DNA of 64,000 nucleotides from Enterococcus sp. ZJ1622. GTDB lineage: Bacteria; Bacillota; Bacilli; Lactobacillales; Enterococcaceae. The DNA lies in assembly GCF_011038845.1 (NCBI RefSeq), contig NZ_JAAKDW010000001.1, positions 124,001 through 188,000 of the forward strand. Direction: 5' to 3'. Shown here piece after piece: positions 27,994 to 39,600 of the stretch. The position numbers and the translations under genes were made by a program. Under the pieces are notes generated by a model. The model was given only the letters and a program-made list of their open reading frames with translations. It was not told where the DNA came from and searched no databases. Numbering within the stretch: position 1 is the first letter of the stretch; every line of letters begins with the position of its first letter.

Positions 27994-29753
27994 AAAAGAC
28001 CTTTTCTTCCTTGAAACGTTTAGCTCGTTACATCAAACCCTACAAGATGACCTTTCTTTTAGTGATCCTGTTTACAGTCCTGACTGTAGCATTCAATGCG
28101 GCGCTGCCTTATGTTACAGGATTGCCGACGACTGAGATCAGCAGGAATATCGCCAATAACGAGTCGATCAACTTTTCCTACGTATTCAAATGTTTGATAT
28201 GGATCACGGTAGTGGGGATCGGATATTGCATTTCACAATTATTGTCAGGTGTATTGATGACTAATGTGGTGCAAAGTGCGATGCAGGATCTTCGAAGAGA
28301 TATCGAAGAAAAAATCAACCGTTTGCCTGTCTCTTATTTCGACAAAAACCAGCAGGGAAATATTTTGTCTCGTGTCACCAATGATGTGGATGCTGTGAGT
28401 GGTGCGCTGCAGCAAGCGTTTATCGGAATCGTGAATGCGATTTTGGGTATCGCGATGGCTGCGGCGATGATGTTTTATATCCAGCCACTGATGGCCTTGA
28501 TCTCTATGATCATGATCCCTGCTTCCATTTGGATATCGAAACGAGTCATCAATGCTTCTCAGAAATATTTCCAGAGCATGCAGAATTCTCTTGGTGAATT
28601 GAATGGATATGTGCAGGAAAACATGACTGGATTCAGTGTTTTGAAGGTATATGGACGGGAAAAAGAGACGTTCGAAGGATTCAAAAAAGTGAATCACAGT
28701 TTGAAATATTACGGTTTCAGAGCAGCTTTCATCTCAGGACTCATGATGCCACTCGTTCAATTGACGGCGTATGCGACTTATATCGGTATGGCCGTTCTGG
28801 GGAGCTTTTACGTGATTACAGGAGTGATCGTGGTAGGACAACTGCAAGCATTCATCCAGTATATCTGGCAGATCAGCCAGCCGATGGGGAATGTGACACA
28901 GCTTTCTTCTGTCTTGCAAAGTGCGTCAGCAGCGACAAAACGCGTATTTGAGATCTTGGATGAACCAGAAGAAAAAGAAAACAAAGTAGATGTCACTTTG
29001 CCTGAAACGATCTCAGGTGCAGTTACATTTGAACATGTCGATTTCGCTTATGATCCGAAGAAACCGCTGATCCAGGACTTGAACTTTGAAGTCAAAGCTG
29101 GTCAGACAGTTGCTGTCGTAGGACCGACTGGAGCTGGGAAAACGACCTTGATCAATTTACTGATGCGTTTTTATGAGGTGGATCGAGGCGCCATTCGGAT
29201 TGACGGGATCGATACGAAATCCATGAGCCGAAGTGATGTCCGTTCGTTGTTCGGAATGGTACTGCAAGATGCGTGGTTGTATGAAGGAACGATTGCTGAC
29301 AATATCCGTTTCGGAAAATTGGATGCGACAGACTACGAGGTCGTTGATGCAGCAAAAACAGCAAATGTCGATCACTTTATCCGGACGATGCCAGATGGTT
29401 ATGAAATGGCGATCAATTCAGAAGGTGAGAACGTCTCGCTAGGACAGAAGCAGCTGCTGACCATTGCCAGAGCAGTGGTTTCAGATCCGAAAATTCTGAT
29501 TTTGGATGAAGCGACAAGTTCGGTGGATACTCGCTTAGAAGCTTTGATCCAAAAAGCGATGGATCGCGTGATGGAAGGACGGACTAGTTTTGTGATTGCC
29601 CATCGTTTGTCAACGATTCGTGATGCTGACCTGATATTAGTGATGGATCAAGGGCAGATCATCGAAAAAGGGACACATGAGAGCTTGCTCGCGCAAGGCG
29701 GTTTCTATGAAAAATTGTATAACAGCCAGTTTGCTGAAGAAATCGAGGAGTAA
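27990..29753 (+). CDS. ABC exporter half-transporter, second subunit (EfrB/LmrD-like)
   Basis: 587 residues: six membrane helices, then Walker A GPTGAGKTT, Walker B ILILDEATSSVD with the catalytic Glu, and a deviating signature VSLGQKQL. Paired with the first subunit it gives one good and one degenerate ATP site. ATG at 27990 follows AAGGAGGAATTAGC and overlaps the previous stop by four bases, so the subunits are translated together. An upstream in-frame start at 27936 lies wholly within the first gene. Confidence 0.85.
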   Translation: MKKTFSSLKRLARYIKPYKMTFLLVILFTVLTVAFNAALPYVTGLPTTEISRNIANNESINFSYVFKCLIWITVVGIGYCISQLLSGVLMTNVVQSAMQDLRRDIEEKINRLPVSYFDKNQQGNILSRVTNDVDAVSGALQQAFIGIVNAILGIAMAAAMMFYIQPLMALISMIMIPASIWISKRVINASQKYFQSMQNSLGELNGYVQENMTGFSVLKVYGREKETFEGFKKVNHSLKYYGFRAAFISGLMMPLVQLTAYATYIGMAVLGSFYVITGVIVVGQLQAFIQYIWQISQPMGNVTQLSSVLQSASAATKRVFEILDEPEEKENKVDVTLPETISGAVTFEHVDFAYDPKKPLIQDLNFEVKAGQTVAVVGPTGAGKTTLINLLMRFYEVDRGAIRIDGIDTKSMSRSDVRSLFGMVLQDAWLYEGTIADNIRFGKLDATDYEVVDAAKTANVDHFIRTMPDGYEMAINSEGENVSLGQKQLLTIARAVVSDPKILILDEATSSVDTRLEALIQKAMDRVMEGRTSFVIAHRLSTIRDADLILVMDQGQIIEKGTHESLLAQGGFYEKLYNSQFAEEIEE

Positions 29754-29822
29754 TCTTATTTTTTGTTCTCTTTTCTTGATAATGGTAAAGTAAATGTATC
29801 AAGAAAAGCGAGGACGCAAAAG

Positions 29823-30017
29823 ATGGAACAATTTTTGAAAGAAAAAATCGTTGAGACCAAAAGAGAAATCGATCGTCTAACGAATGTCTGTCAAACAAAG
29901 CCAGTGGAATCTGCTGATTTTTTCGAAAATGAATTTCAGATCGAGCGTTTGGCAGCACAAATCGAAATCTATGAACAAATCTTGAAAAAAGTACAAGAAG
30001 AGCAGATAATGAAATAA
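29823..30017 (+). CDS. Small coiled-coil hypothetical protein
   Basis: 64 residues, highly charged, probably one helical hairpin (residues ~3-25 and ~38-62, rich in E, K, I and L). The ATG at 29823 follows GAGGACGCAAAAG. A -10-like GGTAAAGT precedes it. I recognise no family. It lies just after the ABC exporter but has its own upstream hairpin-like TTCTTGATAA...ATCAAGAA, so it may be separate. Confidence 0.6.
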   Translation: MEQFLKEKIVETKREIDRLTNVCQTKPVESADFFENEFQIERLAAQIEIYEQILKKVQEEQIMK

Positions 30018-30159
30018 ATCGATAGAGAAAAGCAGGCAGAAATTAATCCTTTCTTGCCTGTTTTTTCTATACGCTGTGCAAAAATAAATGTATAGTAATA
30101 TAAAACGGATACTTGGTGTGGAAATAAGACATACAAGTAAACACAAGGAGGAGAAACCG

Positions 30160-30645
30160 ATGGAACGATTCATTGCACCGAATGCGACAGTGATCGGCGA
30201 TGTCACATTAGCAAAAGAGGTGTCGATCTGGTATCAGGCAGTATTGCGAGGAGATAGCAACTGGATCAAAATAGGGCGAGGGACCAATATCCAAGACGGA
30301 ACGATCGTCCATGTCGATCATGATGCACCTGTTGAGATCGCTGAACAAGTGACTGTGGGCCATCAATGTATGATACATGGCTGTAAAATCGAAAAAGGCG
30401 CATTGATCGGGATGGGCTCGACGATTTTGAACCATGCTGTCATTGGCGAGAACAGTTTGATCGGCGCAGGTTCTCTAGTGACAGAAGGAAAAGTCATTCC
30501 GCCAAACGTTTTGGCTTTTGGCCGTCCGGCGAAAGTCATTCGTCCTTTGACCGAAGAAGAAATCCAAAAAAACAAAGAAAATATCCAGCATTACATCGAC
30601 ATTGCCCAGCAGCACGCAAGAGGGGAATTCAAAGAGCAGAAATAA
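30160..30645 (+). CDS. Gamma-carbonic-anhydrase-like hexapeptide repeat protein
   Basis: 161 residues. Left-handed beta-helix repeats (IGDVTLAKEVSIW, IQDGTIVHVDHD, IGMGSTILNHAVIG, IGAGSLVTEGKVI) and histidines in VHVDHD, GHQCMIHG match the YrdA/PaaY/YtoA branch of gamma carbonic anhydrases. The zinc histidines appear present, so CO2 hydration is possible but unproven. The ATG at 30160 follows AAGGAGGAGAAACCG. A bidirectional terminator separates it from clpP. Confidence 0.85.
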   Translation: MERFIAPNATVIGDVTLAKEVSIWYQAVLRGDSNWIKIGRGTNIQDGTIVHVDHDAPVEIAEQVTVGHQCMIHGCKIEKGALIGMGSTILNHAVIGENSLIGAGSLVTEGKVIPPNVLAFGRPAKVIRPLTEEEIQKNKENIQHYIDIAQQHARGEFKEQK

Positions 30646-30678
30646 AAAATGCCCGCCATAAACGGCGGACATTTTTTG
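30646..30678. terminator. Bidirectional terminator between the carbonic-anhydrase-like gene and clpP
   Basis: AAATGCCCGCC and GGCGGACATTT form a stem with a T tract on the plus strand and an A tract (T on minus) on the other side. Confidence 0.85.
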
Positions 30679-30685
30679 TTTATTT

Positions 30686-31279
30686 TTAGTTCAATGAAGA
30701 ACTGTTTTCCATGACTTCATCGATCAAGCCGTATGCTTTGGCTTGTTCTGCTGTCATGTAGTTGTCACGATCTGTATCTTTTTCGATCACTTCAAGCGGT
30801 TGTCCTGTGCGTTCTGCTAAGATTTTATTCAAGCGTTCGCGTGTTTGCAGGATGTGGCGAGCAGCGATTTCGATTTCTGTCGCTTGTCCTTGCGCTCCGC
30901 CAAGTGGTTGGTGGATCATGATCTCAGCGTTTGGCAAAGCAAAACGTTTCCCTTTAGTACCAGCTGTCAGCAAGAAGCTGCCCATCGATGCAGCCATCCC
31001 CATAACGATCGTTTGAACATCTGCTTTGACAAAGTTCATTGTATCGTAGATGGCCATTCCGGCTGTTACTGAACCACCAGGAGAGTTGATGTACAAATAG
31101 ATATCTTTTTCAGAATCTTGTGCGTCCAAGAAAAGCAATTGGGCGATGATTGAGTTTGCTAGATCATCTGTCACTTGTCCACTCAACATGATGATGCGGT
31201 CTTTCAATAGACGTGAGTAAATATCGTAGGCTCTTTCGCCTCTAGATGATTGTTCGATGACTGTAGGAATTAAATTCAT
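30686..31279 (-). CDS. clpP: ATP-dependent Clp protease proteolytic subunit
   Basis: 197 residues, the usual length. A serine peptidase that forms tetradecamers with Clp ATPases in the cytoplasm. The catalytic Ser lies in [10 protein letters not shown] (~98) and the His in [11 protein letters not shown] (~123). The ATG at 31279 follows AAGGAGG on the minus strand. A CtsR operator overlaps the promoter, so it belongs to the heat and protein-stress regulon. Confidence 0.97.
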   Translation of the reverse strand: MNLIPTVIEQSSRGERAYDIYSRLLKDRIIMLSGQVTDDLANSIIAQLLFLDAQDSEKDIYLYINSPGGSVTAGMAIYDTMNFVKADVQTIVMGMAASMGSFLLTAGTKGKRFALPNAEIMIHQPLGGAQGQATEIEIAARHILQTRERLNKILAERTGQPLEVIEKDTDRDNYMTAEQAKAYGLIDEVMENSSSLN

Positions 31280-31347
31280 AATAGATTTCCTCCTTAAATT
31301 TCTTTCAGAAATAGTGTAACATAAGTTGGTTTCGAATACCTAAAAAG

Positions 31348-31378
31348 TAGTATACATTTTTGGTCAAAAAAGGTCAAA
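31348..31378 (-). promoter_or_regulatory. clpP promoter overlapped by a CtsR operator
   Basis: On the plus strand GGTCAAA-AAA-GGTCAAA (31362-31378) is a full CtsR heptad repeat. Read on the minus strand, TTGACC at the right heptad forms the -35, and TATACT follows after 17 bases as -10. CtsR binding would therefore block RNA polymerase directly. Confidence 0.92.
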
Positions 31379-31458
31379 TAAAAAACTTTTGCAAAATAGT
31401 CGGAGAAAGTGGCTTTATGGTATGATAAACGGAGAATCGAAACAAGGAGGAACAATAA

Positions 31459-31986
31459 TTGATAGTTGCTATCACAGGTTTTATCGGCGTACTATTAGGA
31501 GCTGTTTTAGTCTATGCTGGAATGGCACTCCAAATGCGTCACTTAGAAAACAAAGAACAGAGGCGACGCGAGCTGGAATTAAAGGTCAAAGAAATCGAGA
31601 CATTGAATCAGCTCAATAAAAAAATCAATGAAATCTTACAAAAAAGAGCGACCATGCTAGACGAATACGTCAGCTTCGATGCCTTTGACGATTGTTATAT
31701 CACGATCGATGATTTTGCTTATCTGCAATCATTCTCAGCTCAAAACAGCTTTTATCTGCCGAACTATATCTTGGATGAGCTATTCAAGAATATCTCCCAC
31801 CGAAAAGTCGTCCTGTCGCCAGACGAGACAATGAAAATCGGCGGATATGCCTACAAAGGCGGACGGGTGATCTTGGAAAACTTCACGGATAACTTGACAG
31901 AGATGATCAATGAAAAAAAATCACAACTAAAAAATATGACGCGCCAACCGATCGGCTTCTTTTCAAAGGACGATGTTTGGAGCTGA
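31459..31986 (+). CDS. Hypothetical membrane-anchored coiled-coil protein
   Basis: 175 residues from a TTG at 31459, which has AAGGAGGAACAATAA upstream. One N-terminal membrane helix (residues ~2-22) is followed by a charged coiled coil (~28-68, EQRRRELELKVKEIETLNQL) and a globular end with no family I recognise. The topology suggests an inner-face cytoplasmic domain. It stands between clpP (divergent) and glpQ. Confidence 0.65.
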   Translation: MIVAITGFIGVLLGAVLVYAGMALQMRHLENKEQRRRELELKVKEIETLNQLNKKINEILQKRATMLDEYVSFDAFDDCYITIDDFAYLQSFSAQNSFYLPNYILDELFKNISHRKVVLSPDETMKIGGYAYKGGRVILENFTDNLTEMINEKKSQLKNMTRQPIGFFSKDDVWS

Positions 31987-32079
31987 GGCTAAATCCAGCC
32001 GCCGCTACTTGAAAAGTCTGTGGCGGTGCTTTCTTTTTTCTTGTGATACAATAAAAGAAGAACGGAAGTGTGAAATATA

Positions 32080-32814
32080 ATGGTACAAATCTATGCTCAT
32101 CGAGGAAGTAGCGGTACACATCCTGAGAACACGCTTCCAGCTTTTTCAGAAGCGATACGTGCAGGGGCAGACGGAATCGAATTAGATGTGCATTTGAGTA
32201 AAGATGGTCATCTGATCGTGATGCATGATGAGGAAGTGGACCGGACGACGAACGGCAAAGGGCTGATCCGGGAAAAAACACTTGAGGAAATCAAGAAACT
32301 CCACGCTGGCAGCTGGTTCGACAAAGAATTCGCTGCAACAAAAGTACCGGAGTTAAAAGAAGTGCTTGCATTGCTTCTTCAGAAAAATTATCGTGGTATG
32401 CTGATGATCGAAATCAAAACAGATCAGTACGAGTACCTGGGGATCGAAGAAAAACTAGCTAATTTGCTGACAAGCAGAGAGTGGCCGTTTCAACACGGCT
32501 ACTGCAGTTTCAATCTCCATTCATTAGAACGGATCGCTGTTCTGGAACCAGATGCCCAGTTGGATCTGCTTCTAAGTACTTCTGAGAAAAAAATAGAATT
32601 AGCAGCAGAAGCAGGATATATCGAAGGAATCCATCCGAAGATCACCTGGCTGCTCGAGCATCCACATGACGCTGAGGCCTTTCCGAAAGCTATTCGGCCA
32701 TGGACGATCAACACAGAAGAAGAGATGGAAAAGTGCATCCAACAGAATGTGAACGGAATCATTACGGACTTTCCCGAAAAGGCAGTGCGATGGAAGCAAT
32801 CAATGAAAAAGTAG
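32080..32814 (+). CDS. glpQ: Glycerophosphodiester phosphodiesterase
   Basis: 244 residues, no signal peptide, so a cytoplasmic (YqiK/UgpQ-like) member. The TIM-barrel motifs IYAHRGSSGTHPENT, GADGIELDVHLSKDG and VMHDEEVDRTTNG carry the His and Glu/Asp active-site residues. It cleaves glycerophosphodiesters from lipid or teichoic acid turnover to glycerol 3-phosphate and an alcohol. It precedes miaA by seven bases and is probably cotranscribed. Confidence 0.92.
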   Translation: MVQIYAHRGSSGTHPENTLPAFSEAIRAGADGIELDVHLSKDGHLIVMHDEEVDRTTNGKGLIREKTLEEIKKLHAGSWFDKEFAATKVPELKEVLALLLQKNYRGMLMIEIKTDQYEYLGIEEKLANLLTSREWPFQHGYCSFNLHSLERIAVLEPDAQLDLLLSTSEKKIELAAEAGYIEGIHPKITWLLEHPHDAEAFPKAIRPWTINTEEEMEKCIQQNVNGIITDFPEKAVRWKQSMKK

Positions 32815-32821
32815 GAGAACG

Positions 32822-33745
32822 ATGGAAAAAGTATTAGTGATCGTCGGTCCCACAGCAGTAGGAAAAACAGCTCTTAGTGTGGAACTGGCAAAAAAATTCA
32901 ACGGAGAAATCATCAGTGGTGATTCGCTACAGATCTACCAGAAACTGGATATCGGTACAGCCAAAATCAAACTGAAAGAAATGGAAGGAGTCCCGCATCA
33001 TCTTATTGACGTGATCGCGCCTACTCAAAATTATTCCGCAGCTGATTTTCAGCAGACGGGCCGTCAGTTGATCGCCGACATAACCAGTCGAGGTCGCTTG
33101 CCGATCGTTGCCGGAGGTACAGGACTATATATCCAGTCATTGCTTTACGATTATCAGTTAGGCGCAAAAGAAGATGAAGCAGGAGCGGCTGTCAGAAGAA
33201 AATATGAGGAACTCGCCGAAAAAATCGGTAAACAAGCACTGTGGGAACAGCTGAACGAAAAAGATCCCGCAGCTGCGGAAAAAATCCACTGGAACAATCA
33301 GCGAAAAGTCATACGTGCATTGGAAGTCTTTGAGACCACTGGCTACAGCATCACCGCACCTAAAGAAGCACCGAAACGGTTGTATGATTACTGTATGATC
33401 GGTTTGGATACAGAACGTGAGCTGCTTTATCAGCGGATCAATCAGCGAGTGGATCAAATGCTTGCGGAAGGATTAGTGTCTGAAGCACGATTTGTCTACA
33501 GCCTTGGAAAAATCCAAGCAAGTCAAGGGATCGGTTACAAAGAACTTTTTCCATACTTTGAAGGAAAAGAAACATTAGAAGAAGCAGTAGGCCAGATTAA
33601 GCAGAATTCTAGACGTTATGCCAAACGACAGCTCACGTGGTTTCGGAACCGCTTGAACGCACGATGGTTCGATCTTGTGCAGCATCCCGAAGAGAACAGA
33701 CGAATCGAACAAACAATCAGTGAATGGCTGGAGGCGAAAGAATAA
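32822..33745 (+). CDS. miaA: tRNA dimethylallyltransferase
   Basis: 307 residues. It transfers a dimethylallyl group to A37 of tRNAs that read U-starting codons. The P-loop GPTAVGKT (~8-15), SGDSLQIYQKLDIGTAK, DYQLGAKEDEA and GYKELFPYFEG are family signatures. The ATG at 32822 follows GGAGAACG. The next gene, hflX, overlaps the stop, matching the conserved miaA-hflX-glnR-glnA order of Firmicutes. Confidence 0.95.
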   Translation: MEKVLVIVGPTAVGKTALSVELAKKFNGEIISGDSLQIYQKLDIGTAKIKLKEMEGVPHHLIDVIAPTQNYSAADFQQTGRQLIADITSRGRLPIVAGGTGLYIQSLLYDYQLGAKEDEAGAAVRRKYEELAEKIGKQALWEQLNEKDPAAAEKIHWNNQRKVIRALEVFETTGYSITAPKEAPKRLYDYCMIGLDTERELLYQRINQRVDQMLAEGLVSEARFVYSLGKIQASQGIGYKELFPYFEGKETLEEAVGQIKQNSRRYAKRQLTWFRNRLNARWFDLVQHPEENRRIEQTISEWLEAKE

Positions 33746-34980
33746 TGGAAGAAAAAGAAAAAGTGATCATCGTAGGTGTAGAAACAGAACAAAATCAGCG
33801 ATACTTTGCAGAATCCATGAAAGAATTGATCCAGCTCACCAATACAGCATCTGGCGAGGTCGTTTTTTCGGTGATGCAAAAACGTCCGCAAGTAGACCGT
33901 CAAACGATCATCGGTAAAGGCAAGTTGCAGGAATTGGTTCAGCAGGCGGACGCACATGAAGCAGACCTGATTATTTTCAATCATGAACTGACACCTAGAC
34001 AAAGTCAATTGATCGCGGATGCAGTCGGATTGCCGGTCATTGATCGCGTCCAGCTGATCTTGGATATCTTTGCTATGAGAGCCCGCTCAAGAGAAGGGAA
34101 ACTCCAAGTCGAGCTAGCACAGCTGGAATATCTTCTGCCTCGTTTAGCTGGACAAGGGAAATCGTTGTCTCGACTTGGCGGAGGGATCGGTACGAGAGGC
34201 CCTGGGGAAACCAAACTCGAAACAGACCGCCGACATATCAGAAATAAGATATTCGGTGTGAAGAAAGAATTGAAAGAAGTCGAAGCACATCGAGAACGGA
34301 ATCGACAAAAAAGAAAAAACAGTGAAGTATTCCAAATCGGCTTGATCGGCTATACCAACGCAGGGAAATCAACGATCTTGAATCTGCTGACAGAAGCAGA
34401 TACGTATTCAAAGGATCAATTATTTGCAACACTAGATCCTTTGACGAAAAAATGGCGATTTGCGGAAGGCTTTGAAATCACGATAACAGATACCGTTGGA
34501 TTTATCCAAGACTTGCCAACGCAACTGGTCGATGCGTTCCATTCGACATTAGAAGAAAGCCAGAACATGGATCTTTTGCTCCATGTAGTCGATGCAAGCT
34601 CGCCTGATCGTATCTTGCAGGAACAGACGGTCTTGAAACTGATGGATGAGTTGGAGATGAAGGATATGCCGATTTTGACAGTTTATAATAAAGCAGATCA
34701 AATCGACCCGTCGATGTTCACACCGACATTGTTTCCAAATGTGCTGATCTCTGCCAGAAGCGAGGAAGGAAAACGTTCTTTGATAGAAGCAGTCAAACGT
34801 CAATTGATGGAGCTTCTGACACCGTATACGTTAGTCGTTCCAAGTGACAAAGGACAGACGCTCAGTGAATTAAGAAGGCAGACATTGGTTTTGGATGAAC
34901 ATTTCATAGAAGAAGACAATACCTATGAAGTGCGAGGTTTTGCAAAACCTTCTTCGAAATGGCTAAGAAAAAACCGGTAA
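33745..34980 (+). CDS. hflX: GTPase HflX
   Basis: 411 residues. A ribosome-associated GTPase that splits stalled ribosomes. The N-terminal HflX domain ends in the glycine-rich block SRLGGGIGTRGPGETKLETDRR, followed by G1 GYTNAGKST, G3 DTVGFIQDLP and G4 NKAD. The ATG at 33745 overlaps the miaA stop (TAATG) and has GGAGGCGAAAG upstream; a longer frame from 33724 is inside miaA. Confidence 0.95.
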   Translation: MEEKEKVIIVGVETEQNQRYFAESMKELIQLTNTASGEVVFSVMQKRPQVDRQTIIGKGKLQELVQQADAHEADLIIFNHELTPRQSQLIADAVGLPVIDRVQLILDIFAMRARSREGKLQVELAQLEYLLPRLAGQGKSLSRLGGGIGTRGPGETKLETDRRHIRNKIFGVKKELKEVEAHRERNRQKRKNSEVFQIGLIGYTNAGKSTILNLLTEADTYSKDQLFATLDPLTKKWRFAEGFEITITDTVGFIQDLPTQLVDAFHSTLEESQNMDLLLHVVDASSPDRILQEQTVLKLMDELEMKDMPILTVYNKADQIDPSMFTPTLFPNVLISARSEEGKRSLIEAVKRQLMELLTPYTLVVPSDKGQTLSELRRQTLVLDEHFIEEDNTYEVRGFAKPSSKWLRKNR

Positions 34981-35019
34981 ACCAAACATTTTTCTTTTAG
35001 CAAGAGGATGAAATAGAGA

Positions 35020-35063
35020 AAGATAAGGCGATATCATCACGATATGGAGCCTTATCTTTTTTT
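35020..35063 (+). terminator. Terminator after hflX
   Basis: AGATAAGGC and GCCTTATCT arms followed by TTTTTTTG. Confidence 0.85.
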
Positions 35064-35096
35064 GTTTTGCTTTTTTATAAAAAAAATTTAGCTTCA

Positions 35097-35149
35097 TGTT
35101 AGAAAACCTCACATAGGTAGTTGACAAGCTTTTTTTAAATTGGTACACT
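35097..35149 (+). promoter_or_regulatory. glnR-glnA promoter with GlnR operator
   Basis: TGTTA-N7-TCACA (35097-35113) matches the GlnR/TnrA site TGTNAN7TNACA exactly. It lies just upstream of TTGACA (35121-35126), which is 17 bases from TACACT (35144-35149). This predicts autorepression of glnRA by GlnR when glutamine is plentiful. Confidence 0.88.
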
Positions 35150-35182
35150 TGACCCAACTTATGAAACGAAGGAGGACGTCTG

Positions 35183-35575
35183 ATGGGAGAAAAGGAATTG
35201 CGCCGCTCGATGTCTGTGTTTCCGATTGGTACAGTGATGAAGCTGACTGATTTATCTGCACGGCAAATCCGTTATTATGAAGAACAAGAACTTGTTCATC
35301 CCGAGCGAAGCGAAGGAAACCGCCGCATGTATTCGTTGAATGATATCGATACATTGCTGGAGATAAAGGATTATCTTTCTGATGGGCTGAATATGGCAGG
35401 GATCAAACGCGTGTACGAAATGGCACAAGCGAAAAAAGAAGAAGCAAAAAGTAAAAAGCCGCTCACAGATCATGACGTTCGGCAAATCTTTCGTGATGAG
35501 ATACTGGCGCAAGGCGGTCTAAGCAAAACAGGGCATTATCAGTCACAGGGACTGCAAAGACAATTCTTTGACTGA
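35183..35575 (+). CDS. glnR: MerR-family nitrogen regulator GlnR
   Basis: 130 residues. The N-terminal MerR winged helix ([20 protein letters not shown] at ~15-34) is followed by the C-terminal tail that in GlnR senses feedback-inhibited glutamine synthetase. ATG at 35183 follows GAAGGAGGACGTCTG. It lies directly upstream of glnA, with a GlnR box at its own promoter. Confidence 0.95.
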   Translation: MGEKELRRSMSVFPIGTVMKLTDLSARQIRYYEEQELVHPERSEGNRRMYSLNDIDTLLEIKDYLSDGLNMAGIKRVYEMAQAKKEEAKSKKPLTDHDVRQIFRDEILAQGGLSKTGHYQSQGLQRQFFD

Positions 35576-35603
35576 ATTAATTAAAAAAAGAAAGAGGGAT
35601 ACC

Positions 35604-36944
35604 ATGGTAAAGAAACAGATTACTGGCGAAGAAATCAAACGAATCATCGAGGAAGAGAACGTCCGGTTTTTGCGATTGATGTTTACGGATATTTTAGGGA
35701 CAATCAAAAATGTTGAAGTACCAGTCAGTCAGATTGACAAAGTATTAGAAAACAAAATGATGTTTGACGGATCTTCTATCGAAGGTTTCGTACGAATCGA
35801 AGAAAGTGATATGTACCTGTATCCGGATCTTTCTACTTGGATGATCTTCCCATGGGAAAGCGACCACGGAAAAGTTGCCCGCTTGATCTGCGATATCTAT
35901 AATCCAGATGGCACACCTTTTGCAGGAGACCCTCGCGGTAACTTGAAACGTGCGCTGAAGGATATGCGGGAGCTTGGTTTCTCCTCTTTCAATTTAGGAC
36001 CAGAACCGGAATTTTTCTTATTTAAATTAGATGAAGATGGCGGAATCACGACCAACCTGAATGACAAAGGCGGGTATTTTGATTTTGCACCGACCGATTT
36101 AGGTGAAAACTGCCGTCGGGATATCGTGCTGGAATTGGAGAGCTTAGGATTCGAAGTCGAAGCTTCCCACCATGAAGTGGCACCAGGTCAGCATGAGATT
36201 GACTTTAAATACGCGGATGTCGTCGATGCATGCGACAATATCCAAACCTTCAAACTAGTCGTTAAAACGATCGCACGCAAACATGGTCTCCATGCGACAT
36301 TCATGCCGAAACCATTGTTCGGGATCAATGGTTCAGGGATGCACTGCAACATGTCTTTGTTCAATGAGGAAGGGAATGTCTTCTATGATAAAGACGGCGA
36401 ATTGGAATTAAGTGAAACAGCCTATCATTTCTTAGGCGGATTATTGAAACATGCGCGTGCCTACACAGCAGTCTGCAACCCGACAGTCAACTCTTACAAA
36501 CGATTAGTGCCTGGCTATGAAGCACCTGTATATGTGGCATGGAGCGGACGCAACCGTTCGCCATTAGTCCGCGTGCCAGAATCTCGCGGTCTATCTACAC
36601 GGCTGGAATTGCGTTCAGTAGATCCATCTGCTAATCCATATTTGGCGATGGCAGTCTTGCTGCAAGCTGGCTTAGATGGCATCCGTCATCAAATCACACC
36701 TCCAGCAGCAGTTGACCGCAATATTTATGTGATGAATGAAGAAGAAAGAGAAGCAGCGCATATCCAAGACTTGCCTTCGACGATCCACAACGCTATCAAA
36801 GAATTGCGCAAAGACAAAGTGATGATCGATGCGTTAGGTCAGCACATCTTCTCGAATTTTGTCGAAGCGAAACGTCTGGAATGGGCCGCATTCCGACAAA
36901 CCGTTTCCGAATGGGAAAGAGAGCAGTATCTAGAACTTTATTAA
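35604..36944 (+). CDS. glnA: Glutamine synthetase type I
   Basis: 446 residues, GSI-alpha size without the adenylylation insert. It makes glutamine from glutamate, ammonia and ATP. Signature blocks are [56 protein letters not shown] and [16 protein letters not shown] at 35604 follows AAAGAGGGATACC; a TTG at 35568 lies inside glnR. Regulated with glnR. Confidence 0.97.
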   Translation: MVKKQITGEEIKRIIEEENVRFLRLMFTDILGTIKNVEVPVSQIDKVLENKMMFDGSSIEGFVRIEESDMYLYPDLSTWMIFPWESDHGKVARLICDIYNPDGTPFAGDPRGNLKRALKDMRELGFSSFNLGPEPEFFLFKLDEDGGITTNLNDKGGYFDFAPTDLGENCRRDIVLELESLGFEVEASHHEVAPGQHEIDFKYADVVDACDNIQTFKLVVKTIARKHGLHATFMPKPLFGINGSGMHCNMSLFNEEGNVFYDKDGELELSETAYHFLGGLLKHARAYTAVCNPTVNSYKRLVPGYEAPVYVAWSGRNRSPLVRVPESRGLSTRLELRSVDPSANPYLAMAVLLQAGLDGIRHQITPPAAVDRNIYVMNEEEREAAHIQDLPSTIHNAIKELRKDKVMIDALGQHIFSNFVEAKRLEWAAFRQTVSEWEREQYLELY

Positions 36945-36947
36945 ACA

Positions 36948-37007
36948 GGACACCGTTTATTCGGGAAAAGGGGGCTGTGACAGTAATTCTGTCACAACCT
37001 CTTTTTT
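36948..37007 (+). repeat. Dispersed repeat, copy D (right end only) acting as glnA terminator
   Basis: Contains only GGACACCGTTTATTCGGGAAAAGGG and the hairpin CTGTGACAG...CTGTCACAACCTC, then TTTTTT. It begins four bases after the glnA stop and presumably terminates glnA. The end ACAACCTC is the reverse complement of the unit start GAGGTTGT. Confidence 0.75.
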
Positions 37008-37170
37008 GACAAAAAATAAAGTTTATAGACAATCTTGCGCATAAATGAGTTGAAAAAGGTTAGTTTTGAAAAAAATCGTACCCAAAGCGATGATATGGTA
37101 GTGTTGAATAGAACAAAAAGATACAAAATCGTTAAGTTTCACCCATTTTATCATCAGGAGGCGTTCGCCA

Positions 37171-37497
37171 TTGAAAGAAAAGGAGCTAGAGAAGCAGTTG
37201 GATCATACGTATAAACGGTTATTACTGATAGCAAAACAATTGATGTTGGTAGGTGGAATGGCATCTGTCATCCTCCTGTCTTTGTTTGCTTTTGTGTTGT
37301 TTCATGCTAGGCTTTTTAGCAAAGATTTCATGATTGGATTGTTCCTAGCGGGGACGATGCTGGCTTGTCTTATCCTGTTCCTTCTGTTTTATCAAAGCAT
37401 CAACAAAAGCCTCAAGAAAGAGTTTCCAGAAGATGATCTGCAAAAAAAGCTGGGAAAGGCAGATATCAATAAGAAGAAAAACGACCGATCTACTTGA
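37171..37497 (+). CDS. Hypothetical membrane protein
   Basis: 108 residues from a TTG at 37171 with AGGAGGCGTTCGCCA upstream. A charged N-terminus is followed by two membrane helices (~20-48 and ~55-77) and a long charged, lysine-rich cytoplasmic tail. I do not recognise the family. In many relatives rpoE (delta subunit) lies just before pyrG; this gene is not rpoE. Confidence 0.65.
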   Translation: MKEKELEKQLDHTYKRLLLIAKQLMLVGGMASVILLSLFAFVLFHARLFSKDFMIGLFLAGTMLACLILFLLFYQSINKSLKKEFPEDDLQKKLGKADINKKKNDRST

Positions 37498-37539
37498 TAT
37501 AAAAACAAAATTGAAAGCGGATAGTATTGATTTGAGGGC

Positions 37540-39313
<1,774 letters not shown>

Positions 39314-39329
39314 GCGATCCGGATGCCAA

Positions 39330-39388
39330 AAGAGAAAAACATCGAGAAAGCAGGTCAAGCTGTTTTCTTGACGTTTTTCTTTTTTTCT
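39330..39388 (+). terminator. Terminator of pyrG
   Basis: AGAAAAACATCGAGAAAGCAG pairs imperfectly with CTGTTTTCTTGACGTTTTTCT, then TTTTTTTCTG. Confidence 0.75.
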
Positions 39389-39600
39389 GTTGTTATTGTT
39401 ACGAGAACAGAAGTTAGAAAAATCCAGACTTTTTTTACAAATCACCTACTTTTCGGTTTTATTTTTTACAAAAAACTTCTTGAAAATTTTCATTTTCACT
39501 GATTTTAGTAGAAAACTATCGGAATGTTTGGTAAAATAGGTTCGTTGGTTAAGAATTGTCTTAACAAATTTAGTTTTACAAAACTTAGGAGGAATTTATT

